From positions 1 to 33,461 of the forward strand of contig JAYZDF010000085.1 in the NCBI GenBank assembly GCA_036337945.1: DNA of 33,461 nucleotides. Direction: 5' to 3'. The notes beneath the pieces were generated by a model that searched no databases, was not told the origin of the DNA, and saw only the letters and a list, made by a program, of their open reading frames with translations. Source of the stretch: JAYZDF01 sp036337945 (GTDB lineage: Bacteria > Myxococcota > Kuafuiibacteriia > Kuafuiibacteriales > Kuafuiibacteriaceae). Shown in pieces: positions 6,916 to 14,743 of the stretch. The translations under genes were made by a program, and so were the position numbers. Every line of letters begins with the position of its first letter. The first letter of the stretch is position 1.

Positions 6916-8826
6916 TCACTGCTGTACGAGTCGGACCAAATCAGTTTTATTTGACGGCCTTGAACGAAACCATTCCACGACAAGGTTTGAAGCGAACGTA
7001 GCGCTATCAGTAGAGATCCCGGTGTCTTTTTCAAACTCTCGCCGAAAGGAGCTGTCCGCCAAAATGGCTTCGGCATGCCTTTGGAACTCCGGCTCCGTTT
7101 CCTTAGCCAGCCGAAAACCCGACGTTTTTAGATCGAGGGTGACACCAAGTTTATCCATCGCAGGCTGCGACTTACGTACAAACCTACTTCCCGGTTCAGG
7201 CGCTAAATCACGCGCAATTTGCTCTTCGTAATAGGCCTGTACAGGTCCTCTGTAAAGGTTCTCAACAATTTCCCCTTGAGTGGCTCCTTTCGTCATATTT
7301 AGCCATTTTTCGAGACCGAGCGGGGTAAATTGCATTTCATCATCGTTGAGCAATTGAGTCCTTACGGCTTCAGGCAAAGCGGCCGTCGCCGAACGAAGAG
7401 ATTTAGCGTCAGCTCGGTACTCTTCTCGTTGTGCCGTTGAGAGAACGCCCTCCTTGTCTATGATTGCGCGCCACTTAGCCGCAAGGCTGGTTGCACTTAT
7501 GTATAAGTCCTCTAATTTGTTAGCCGCACCTGCTGGAAGTTCTCCTCTCTTCTCCATCTCAGCAAAATCGACTCGAACCTGACCCCGCGCAAAGCCTGCC
7601 GCGATAAAGCCCGCCATATGATGGCCAAGAACTGCGAAATAGACCTCCTGAGCGGAATTCAAACCCTTTCCAGCACTATCCACTGCGTTCTTTACAGTTT
7701 CGAATGATGGTAATCCGTGTAACCAAACGCCTAGCATAAAGCCCTGGAGGTTAAGAAAATCGCCCGATGCCATGATCTTAGAGCCCCAGATGGCCTTCAG
7801 TTCCTTTGTTTCCGCGGGAGTCAAATCGAATCGCGCAGCCGTGTCGGCGACACCTTGTGGATCCATGGGCACAAAACTCTGAGTTACCCAGGCCTCGATA
7901 CATTGTTTCGTCGCAGGCGAAGCATCAGAAAACTTACCAAGAATCTGCTGTTTCATATGCCGATAAATATCGCCCCCAGTAGCACCTGCATCCGTTTGGG
8001 CTATTTTTGTGTTGGCTAAAACATCCACACTTTGACCCTTCATCCAGATATCTGTACAGACGGTTTCAAAAACAAGTTTGTCTACTTCCCCTTGCACGAG
8101 TGATCGGCCTCGTGACTTTGCTTGATCTTCAAGCACGCCTCGATACACAGTTGCAAGATGGTCAATATTGGGAGCCCCTTGAGCATCGATCGAGCTAAAG
8201 GATGTCCTAATCGCTCCCGCGAGAGCCATGAGAACTTGGTCACTCGCCGGTGCAACACCCGCAGCCAAGGTACCTTGCTCCAAACCAAGACCTTTCGGCG
8301 TGGAAAACCTCCTCAGGAATACTTCCAGCGCCTTCATTTGGGGAGACGATAGCTTCGACCAAATTTGAGTTTCTGTATTGTTGGCACCGTACGCCGCTTT
8401 CCACTTATCAATTTGAGCACTGGAGCGGTTTTCGAGAAGACTACGGCGCGATTTTTCGAAACCGTCCATGGCTTTCGCGAATCCTTTCGTCCTTTGGCTC
8501 CAAACTTTCGCACGATTTTGAGAGAGTTTTTCCCCGGGGGTCGGGGCCGCATTTTCGCGGCGAAAAGGACGCAGCTTTTCTTTTACGTTCTTCAGTGCCC
8601 GCTCGACCTGTCGAGTATTGTCACGAACCCGAAGTTCCGTTGTCTCAACCGTATGACGGACGCGAGAAGCCGCACTTCGCGCCCTTGCTGCACCCAGTCG
8701 ACCATAGCCATTATGTTTAGACTCCTTCGAGGTCTCCTCAATGTGTTGAAGCCTTGCCGACTCAATTGCGCGGCTTACGGATGAAATATTGATTTGTTTA
8801 GGTAAGGATTTTGAAATAATAGTCAT
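6916..8826 (-). CDS. Large helical protein of unknown function
   Basis: I do not recognise this protein. From the ATG at 8826 it has 636 residues; the frame is open to an ATG at 8949, which would add 41 residues of low-quality sequence with four Cys/His-rich stretches, so I prefer 8826. There is no signal peptide or membrane helix. Residues 1-25 are Ser/Ile-rich (MTIISKSLPKQINISSVSRA). Residues about 30-100 are Arg/Lys-rich and coiled-coil-like (RLGAARARSAASRVRH, then RQVERALKNVKEKLRPF). The rest is Ala-rich helices with no catalytic motif visible. The soluble helical build and Ser-rich leader resemble secreted effector proteins, but no secretion genes are nearby, so this is only a thought. 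It is followed by the lipoprotein gene at 5907-6845, 70 bases away. Confidence 0.6.
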   Translation of the reverse strand: MTIISKSLPKQINISSVSRAIESARLQHIEETSKESKHNGYGRLGAARARSAASRVRHTVETTELRVRDNTRQVERALKNVKEKLRPFRRENAAPTPGEKLSQNRAKVWSQRTKGFAKAMDGFEKSRRSLLENRSSAQIDKWKAAYGANNTETQIWSKLSSPQMKALEVFLRRFSTPKGLGLEQGTLAAGVAPASDQVLMALAGAIRTSFSSIDAQGAPNIDHLATVYRGVLEDQAKSRGRSLVQGEVDKLVFETVCTDIWMKGQSVDVLANTKIAQTDAGATGGDIYRHMKQQILGKFSDASPATKQCIEAWVTQSFVPMDPQGVADTAARFDLTPAETKELKAIWGSKIMASGDFLNLQGFMLGVWLHGLPSFETVKNAVDSAGKGLNSAQEVYFAVLGHHMAGFIAAGFARGQVRVDFAEMEKRGELPAGAANKLEDLYISATSLAAKWRAIIDKEGVLSTAQREEYRADAKSLRSATAALPEAVRTQLLNDDEMQFTPLGLEKWLNMTKGATQGEIVENLYRGPVQAYYEEQIARDLAPEPGSRFVRKSQPAMDKLGVTLDLKTSGFRLAKETEPEFQRHAEAILADSSFRREFEKDTGISTDSATFASNLVVEWFRSRPSNKTDLVRLVQQ

Positions 8827-9042
8827 ATGGATCAGACAGTGCAGCAGAATTCGTGCCAGCTCTATGCGTAAGCAATTTTGTGGACCGCTGCATGGTGTCT
8901 TGTGCAACTGCACATAATCTGTAGCAGTTTTAGATTTTGTAGCACGCAAACAGCATGATTATTGTCACATTGGAGCGTCTTTCCTGACGCGTGCTTCTTT
9001 GCAGAAATTGATCCGGGTTTTCTCTTTTCATTCCGGAAAATC

Positions 9043-9054
9043 GGTTAATTAACC
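9043..9054. promoter_or_regulatory. 12-base palindrome GGTTAATTAACC
   Basis: A perfect palindrome sits ten bases before the ATG of the epimerase gene at 9065, in the 238-base gap between that gene and the divergent gene starting at 8826. It may be an operator, or simply AT-rich leader sequence. No other copy was noticed in the window. The rest of the gap shows no gene. Confidence 0.25.
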
Positions 9055-9064
9055 CCACCTGAAA

Positions 9065-9967
9065 ATGGTCAAAATAGCGATTTCTGGGGCGTCAGGCCTC
9101 ATAGGAAAAGAACTTAGTTCTCAATTGGAGTCCGCGGGACACGATGTACACCGACTCGTCCGGAAGCCCTCTGATAAACCGCAGGAAATATTGTGGGATC
9201 CCACAGGAACTGAACTGAGCACCAATGAGCTAGAAGGGTTTGACGCCATCATTCATCTGGCCGGTGAACCAATCGCCAATGGTCGATGGACGAAGAAGCT
9301 CAAAGATAAGATTATGAACAGCCGAGTCGATGGGACCAAGACACTCGTCGAGACCATCAGCCAACTCAAGTCGCCACCGTCGGTTTTTCTTTCCGCGTCT
9401 GCAATCGGGTATTATGGTGCGCAGTGCGGCGATGAAATCATTGATGAAACAGGAACCAAGGGCGGTGGTTTTTTGGCCGACGTCTGCGAAGCATGGGAAA
9501 AAGCGTCTCGCTCACAAACGCTCGAACACACCCGCCTGGTAAATCTCCGAATCGGCGTAGTTCTCGATAAAGAAGGAGGCGCCCTTGGAAAGATGCTCCT
9601 GCCCTTTAAACTGGGCGTAGGTGGAGTTCTCGGTAGCGGTAGGCAGTGGATGTCATGGATTTCACTGCACGATGTCGTGCGAGGAATCATCTATGCCCTC
9701 GAAAGGGAAACGATAACTGGGCCGATAAATTTGGTCAGCCCAAACCCCGTCAAAAACAAAAAGTTCACAAAAGCACTGGGTAAAGCTTTGAATCGGCCAA
9801 CAGTGCTTCCTGCGCCCGAGTTCGCTATGAAAATGGCCTTTGGGGAAATGGGCACTGAGACTATTCTTTCCGATCAAAGAATCCTACCAAACCAGCTCCT
9901 TGAACACGGTTTCGAATTTGAGCATCCGCAAATCGACGATGCGTTCCAGAGCATCTTTGCTCGGTAG
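9065..9967 (+). CDS. TIGR01777 family epimerase (YfcH-like SDR)
   Basis: A 300-residue extended short-chain dehydrogenase. The N-terminal GASGLIGK (residues 8-15) is the NAD(P)-binding glycine loop. FDAIIHLAGEPIANGRW near 59-75 is the hallmark of the TIGR01777/YfcH family. SASAIGYYG near 110-118 carries the Ser and Tyr of the active site, and the family features LRIGVVLDKEGGALGKMLLPF and SWISLHDVV follow. The C-terminal LPAPEFAMKMAFGEMG fits the DUF1731 extension. Length is normal and the protein appears intact and cytoplasmic. The true substrate of this family is not established. It has its own upstream region and a 253-base gap downstream, so it is probably monocistronic. Confidence 0.93.
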   Translation: MVKIAISGASGLIGKELSSQLESAGHDVHRLVRKPSDKPQEILWDPTGTELSTNELEGFDAIIHLAGEPIANGRWTKKLKDKIMNSRVDGTKTLVETISQLKSPPSVFLSASAIGYYGAQCGDEIIDETGTKGGGFLADVCEAWEKASRSQTLEHTRLVNLRIGVVLDKEGGALGKMLLPFKLGVGGVLGSGRQWMSWISLHDVVRGIIYALERETITGPINLVSPNPVKNKKFTKALGKALNRPTVLPAPEFAMKMAFGEMGTETILSDQRILPNQLLEHGFEFEHPQIDDAFQSIFAR

Positions 9968-10137
9968 GGTGTTGTACTGCCCCATCTAGAGCAAGTGCAA
10001 GATAATTAGAGAGGCTTTCGTTCTCCGAAGTCATGAAAGCCGAATCAGAGCAAATACTTATACCACATGGGCACCATCAAACTCGTAGGATTGATCGCTT
10101 GATGCCTTTGCCACAGTAGGCTATGACGCCTTTAGTT

Positions 10138-10203
10138 CTGGGTCGGCCTGTACCGACCGAGCTACGAAATTTATCCGCGACGCACGGATCGACCGTGACC
10201 CAG
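10138..10203 (+). other. Structured leader upstream of icd
   Basis: In the 253-base gap before icd, GGTCGG (10141-10146) pairs with CCGACC (10153-10158) around a 6-base loop. CTGGGTC (10138-10144) can alternatively pair with GACCCAG (10197-10203), just before the purine-rich AAAGAAGG ribosome site. The two pairings exclude each other, so the leader could switch. No known riboswitch class is recognised. The rest of the gap holds nothing convincing. Confidence 0.3.
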
Positions 10204-10220
10204 CGCAAAGAAGGCAAGAA

Positions 10221-12446
10221 ATGACGCAAAGCCCAACCATCATATACACGCACACTGACGAAGCTCCTGCTTTAGCAACCTATTCGTTCCTACCTATCAT
10301 CCAGGCTTACAGCGCAAGCGCTGGCGTGAATGTCGACATTCGAGACATCTCACTCGCCGGACGAATCATTGCCAATTTCAGTGACGTCCTCACCGAAGAA
10401 CAACGGATAGATGACGCTTTGGCCGAACTGGGCGAACTAGCAAAAACTCCCGAAGCAAACATTATCAAGCTTCCGAATATAAGTGCGTCAATCCCTCAGA
10501 TGAAAGCCGCGATTGCAGAACTCCAAGCCAAAGGTTACGCGCTCCCAAATTATCCAGACGAACCTGAAACGGAAGAAGAAAAGGCAATCAAAGCGAAGTA
10601 TGACAAAGTGAAAGGAAGCGCCGTCAATCCGGTATTAAGGGAAGGCAATTCGGATCGACGCGCACCCGCAGCAGTCAAAGCGTTTGCCAAGAATAATCCG
10701 CACTCCATGGGCAAATGGGAATCCGGTTCAAAATCCCACGTCGCAACGATGTCGAATGGAGATTTCCGGTCCAATGAGAAATCAGCGACCGTTACTGAAG
10801 CAACAACGGCTCGTATTGAGCTCATAAGCGAGGATGGAAAATCTACGATTCTAAAGTCGGACCTGCCATTACAAGCTGGCGAAGTCATTGATGCAACTTT
10901 CATGAGTAAGAATGCGCTCATCGCATTTCTCAACGAACAAGTTGAGGAAGCCAAATCCAGCGGAGTCCTCTTCTCGTTGCATATGAAAGCAACGATGATG
11001 AAAGTGTCTGACCCAATCATCTTCGGTCACGGAGTGAAAGTATTCTTCAAGGATGTTTTCGCCAAACACGGCGCAACTTTTGATGAGCTTGGCGTAAACG
11101 TGAACAATGGTCTGGGTGACCTAGTGGCGAAGATTGCAACTTTGCCTGCAGATAAACGCTCGGAGATCGAAGCAGATATTCAAGCGGCATACGATAACGG
11201 CCCTGCCCTTGCAATGGTCAATTCCGACAAAGGAATTACAAATTTACACGTTCCAAGTGATGTCATTATTGATGCGTCAATGCCCGCAATGATTCGTACA
11301 TCAGGTTGTATGTGGAACCTCGAAGGTAACACTCAAGAAACGAAGGCGGTGATTCCCGACAGCAGCTACTCTGGCGTGTACCAAACCGTCATCGAATTCT
11401 GTAAAGAACACGGCGCATTTGACCCAACAACGATGGGTAGCGTTCCAAATGTTGGTCTTATGGCACAAAAAGCTGAAGAATATGGTTCTCACGACAAGAC
11501 ATTCGAACTTGAGAATGCGGGCACTGTTCGAGTCGTTACATCACAAGGCGATGTTCTCACCGAGCACCAGGTCGAGGCCGGCGATATTTGGAGAATGTGC
11601 CAAGTGAAGGACGCTCCAGTTCGTGACTGGGTTCAACTCGCAGTTCGACGCTCTCGCGCCACCGGAGCCCCCGCTGTCTTCTGGCTCGATGAGACAAGAG
11701 CTCACGACGCTGAACTCATCAAAAAAGTAAATACATATCTCGCTGATGAAAATACGGACGGAATAGAGACCTTGATCCTGTCACCTGTCAAAGCCACGCG
11801 TTACACGCTTGAAAGACTAAAAGACGGGAATGATACGATTTCCGTCACCGGGAATGTGCTCCGCGACTACCTTACTGACCTATTTCCAATCCTAGAACTC
11901 GGTACGAGCGCGAAGATGCTTTCTATTGTTCCTCTGATGAATGGCGGAGGATTATTCGAGACAGGCGCAGGTGGTTCCGCACCGAAGCACGTTCAGCAAT
12001 TCGAATCAGAAGGACATCTTCGTTGGGATTCACTGGGCGAATTTTTGGCTCTCGCAGTGTCTTACGAACATCTTGCGGAAAAATACGATAATGCAGCGGC
12101 AAAAATCTTAGGGCAGACCTTGGATGAGGCGACTACAAAATATCTCCTCAACAATAAGGCCCCCTCTCGTAAAGTGAACGAGCTAGACAATCGAGGAAGC
12201 CACTTTTATGTTGCTATGTACTGGGCACAGGCACTGGCTGAACAAACCTCAAATCCAGACCTAGCCACACGCTTCAAAGCGACGGCAGCCGCGCTCACCG
12301 AAAACGAAGTCAAAATCGTGGACGAATTGAACGCGGCTCAAGGCTCCGCAGAAGATGTGGGCGGCTACTATATGCCAAACAACGAGCTTGCGAGCAAAGC
12401 CATGCGACCAAGCGCAACACTTAACGGTATTATCGACGCAGTATAA
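10221..12446 (+). CDS. icd: Isocitrate dehydrogenase, NADP-dependent, monomeric type
   Basis: This 741-residue protein is the monomeric form (IDH-II), which oxidises and decarboxylates isocitrate to 2-oxoglutarate with NADP in the TCA cycle. The N-terminus IIYTHTDEAPALATYSFLP, the substrate-loop motif LREGNSDRRAP near residues 138-148, LHMKATMMKVSDPIIFGH, and the later WLDETRAHDAEL and GGLFETGAGGSAPKHV are family signatures, and the length is the usual 740 or so. No gaps or frame breaks are seen. The ATG at 10221 follows AAAGAAGG. A leader with alternative hairpins precedes it. The next gene starts 58 bases later, so read-through into the Rieske gene is possible. Confidence 0.97.
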   Translation: MTQSPTIIYTHTDEAPALATYSFLPIIQAYSASAGVNVDIRDISLAGRIIANFSDVLTEEQRIDDALAELGELAKTPEANIIKLPNISASIPQMKAAIAELQAKGYALPNYPDEPETEEEKAIKAKYDKVKGSAVNPVLREGNSDRRAPAAVKAFAKNNPHSMGKWESGSKSHVATMSNGDFRSNEKSATVTEATTARIELISEDGKSTILKSDLPLQAGEVIDATFMSKNALIAFLNEQVEEAKSSGVLFSLHMKATMMKVSDPIIFGHGVKVFFKDVFAKHGATFDELGVNVNNGLGDLVAKIATLPADKRSEIEADIQAAYDNGPALAMVNSDKGITNLHVPSDVIIDASMPAMIRTSGCMWNLEGNTQETKAVIPDSSYSGVYQTVIEFCKEHGAFDPTTMGSVPNVGLMAQKAEEYGSHDKTFELENAGTVRVVTSQGDVLTEHQVEAGDIWRMCQVKDAPVRDWVQLAVRRSRATGAPAVFWLDETRAHDAELIKKVNTYLADENTDGIETLILSPVKATRYTLERLKDGNDTISVTGNVLRDYLTDLFPILELGTSAKMLSIVPLMNGGGLFETGAGGSAPKHVQQFESEGHLRWDSLGEFLALAVSYEHLAEKYDNAAAKILGQTLDEATTKYLLNNKAPSRKVNELDNRGSHFYVAMYWAQALAEQTSNPDLATRFKATAAALTENEVKIVDELNAAQGSAEDVGGYYMPNNELASKAMRPSATLNGIIDAV

Positions 12447-12504
12447 TCATCTCTGACCTTGCCTGGTTGCTTGGCGACGAACTATAGTCTCGCAGCACGC
12501 AGTC

Positions 12505-13587
12505 ATGGACAGATCTTCAAAGCAACCTCTCGACAAAAGCGCATACACGCTCAATCGCGTGCAACAAAACTGGTACATCGTTTGCCGGAGTGATCAACTC
12601 AATGACACGCCAATATCGGTCCGGCTTTGGGACGAGCCTTTTGTTTTATTTCGTGACGAGCGAGGTAAGGTCCAGGCCCTCATTGATCGATGTCCTCATC
12701 GTAATGTTCCCCTTTCCGCAGGAAAGTGTAAGAGCGGCAAACTCGAATGCGGTTATCACGGCTGGATATTTGATGGCGAAGGAGTCTGCACCGAGATCCC
12801 CTCGCTACACCCAGAAGACTCTCTTCCAAAAATACGAGCTGACGCCTTTCCTACCGTCGAAAGTCAGGGCTATGTTTGGCTGTTTCCGTCACTTGAGGAG
12901 CCTAAGCTAGCTCCTTTTTCTTTTCCGCATCTTTCTGATGGCAATTACGTCTCTATTCGATACCAAACCGATTTTGAGGCAAGTATCTATTGCACCGCGG
13001 AAAACATCCTCGATGTACCCCATACAAATGTTCTCCATAAAGGCCTCTTTCGCCAGGACCAGCGCAAAGAGGTTGAAGTTGAGATCCGTCGGTACTCAGA
13101 TCGCGTGGTCTGTGAGTTCCTGAACGAAGCTCCACCGTCTGGTTTAATTGGTAAAATTTTGACTCGCGGCGCCTCACGAGTTCTGCATCACGACCGCTTC
13201 ATTTTGCCGAGTGTCGCTGAAGTTGAGTACGCAATTCCTTCGGGCCCTAAACTCGTGACGACGAGCTTTCTGACGCCCGTGTCTGACTTTCTCACGCGTA
13301 TGTACTCCGTTGTCTCGCTCACAAAGTCACGATGGACAAACCTGGCCGGTCCCGCCGTGAGACCAATGGTCATGAAAATCGTGGAGCAAGATGCTCGTAT
13401 GCTTCGAAAGCTGACTAAAAATACAGTACACTTTGGGCGCGAGCAATTTATCCATAGCAGAGTAGACTTTCTTGGACCTTCCATCCAAGCTCTTATGAAA
13501 AAAGCTTCTCACGAACAAATACAGCCTCCGCAGGACACAGCACCGGAAGAGCCAAGCTCGACACGTCGGACAAAATTTCTCGCGTGA
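12505..13587 (+). CDS. Rieske [2Fe-2S] non-haem iron oxygenase, alpha subunit type
   Basis: A 360-residue protein with an N-terminal Rieske domain: C63-P-H65 and C82-G-Y-H85 ligate the [2Fe-2S] cluster. The catalytic domain carries ENILDVPHTNVLH, in which H173 and H178 are two of the three iron ligands, D170 is the electron-bridge Asp and N167 is the usual partner; the third ligand should be an Asp nearer the C-terminus. It is therefore a complete, cytoplasmic monooxygenase or dioxygenase needing an external reductase, which is not encoded in this window. Similar proteins act on aromatic rings, sterols, amines or pigments, and the substrate here is unknown. The C-terminal 35 residues are a Pro/Gln/Glu-rich tail. 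Its TGA overlaps the next gene's GTG (GTGA), a sign of coupled translation with a hydrolase. Confidence 0.9.
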   Translation: MDRSSKQPLDKSAYTLNRVQQNWYIVCRSDQLNDTPISVRLWDEPFVLFRDERGKVQALIDRCPHRNVPLSAGKCKSGKLECGYHGWIFDGEGVCTEIPSLHPEDSLPKIRADAFPTVESQGYVWLFPSLEEPKLAPFSFPHLSDGNYVSIRYQTDFEASIYCTAENILDVPHTNVLHKGLFRQDQRKEVEVEIRRYSDRVVCEFLNEAPPSGLIGKILTRGASRVLHHDRFILPSVAEVEYAIPSGPKLVTTSFLTPVSDFLTRMYSVVSLTKSRWTNLAGPAVRPMVMKIVEQDARMLRKLTKNTVHFGREQFIHSRVDFLGPSIQALMKKASHEQIQPPQDTAPEEPSSTRRTKFLA

Positions 13588-14651
13588 AATCAATGAGACA
13601 ACATCGTCTTTTCTTTTGGCTGGGACCTTGGTCACAGCCCTGGACACCCGAGCCGAAAGACTGCATACAAGAACTTGTTACTCTGCCCGGAAATGACGAT
13701 GAAGAAGACCGCCTTTCTCGACTCAGGATCTTCGTGCCGCGTCGAAAACCGATTGGCGCACTTTTCTTACTCCCGGGATTTCATTTTCAAGGCTTCGATC
13801 ACCCAGAGTTATATCGGTTGGTGTGCAGCCTGTGTCAGACGGGCTTCATCGTAGGAGCACCGGATATCCCAGATTTCTTGCATCTTCGTTTTCATCGACG
13901 CTCACTCAACGACGCAAATACCCTCTTTCGAGCGTTCGTTGATAGTAAGCATGTACCATTCGCGTCTGTAGGGCTTATTAGTATCTCTTTAGGTTCGCGA
14001 CTTGCATTCTCTATTTGCGCTCAAAACCCTAAAGAAGTTAACAACCTCATTACTTTTGGTGGATATTATGACTGGAAGAGTGCATTGCATTTTTGTCTCA
14101 AAGGACGAGGAGACAGACAACATGACCCTTTGAATCGACCGATTATCTTTGCCGCACTACAAGATGATCTACCGTCAGTCAGCGGCAAGTCCATGGTCAC
14201 AGAAGCCTGGGTAACCTTCGCCCGACGGACCTGGGGGCAAGACACCTTAAAGAACATAAACGCCGTTCAGAAGATTGCCGACGACTGGCAGACCAATTTT
14301 TCGCCAGCAGCCAAACAATTGTTTGAACAAGGCCTTGGAATATCTCCTGGCGGCAATGAACTCATCGATAACGTACTGGATTCATCGACGACCTTATCTT
14401 GGCTCGATTCAGCTGATGACTTGGCGCAACTGAAATGTCCGTACCTTGCTGTTCATGCGTGTAACGACGACGTCATCGAATACGAACAGAGCGAAGAACT
14501 CGCGAAAAAAGCACCCAAAATCGCGAACGCAGAGTGTATCTTGACTGGTTTGTACAGTCACAGCGCAAGAAGGCTTCCGTCGCTACGCTCGATTTCACGG
14601 GAAATTCAACAACTTCGCAATATTACCAGACATCTCGTAAGTTTCGACTAA
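13584..14651 (+). CDS. Alpha/beta-fold hydrolase coupled to the Rieske oxygenase
   Basis: A 355-residue protein starting at the GTG that overlaps the Rieske stop codon (an ATG at 13593 is the alternative). ALFLLPGFHFQGFDHPE near 59-75 resembles the oxyanion-loop region. Ser135 in SISLGSRLA is the predicted nucleophile in an SxSxG elbow, LAVHACNDDVIEYEQ near 290 gives the acid, and YSHSARR near 328 the His. About 100 residues between the nucleophile and the acid form a large cap rich in Trp and Phe. There is no signal peptide. The link to the Rieske gene suggests that it cleaves an ester or C-C bond in the substrate or product of that oxygenase, which is inference from context alone. Confidence 0.75.
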   Translation: MKSMRQHRLFFWLGPWSQPWTPEPKDCIQELVTLPGNDDEEDRLSRLRIFVPRRKPIGALFLLPGFHFQGFDHPELYRLVCSLCQTGFIVGAPDIPDFLHLRFHRRSLNDANTLFRAFVDSKHVPFASVGLISISLGSRLAFSICAQNPKEVNNLITFGGYYDWKSALHFCLKGRGDRQHDPLNRPIIFAALQDDLPSVSGKSMVTEAWVTFARRTWGQDTLKNINAVQKIADDWQTNFSPAAKQLFEQGLGISPGGNELIDNVLDSSTTLSWLDSADDLAQLKCPYLAVHACNDDVIEYEQSEELAKKAPKIANAECILTGLYSHSARRLPSLRSISREIQQLRNITRHLVSFD

Positions 14652-14743
14652 ATGAGAGCCAAGAAATCTTATGCGGCCGCGATATGAGATGTAGCCAAGC
14701 CTTGAAATTATGGTCTATGAGCTTCCCGTCCTAGTAGGTCATC

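Noticed and set aside
8827..8949. Longer start of the large helical protein
   Set aside because: The 41 added residues are His/Cys-rich and unlike the rest; the ATG at 8826 gives a more natural N-terminus.
10033..10119. 28-codon frame upstream of icd as a leader peptide
   Set aside because: There is no ribosome site, no repeated codons of regulatory meaning, and it ends 101 bases before icd.
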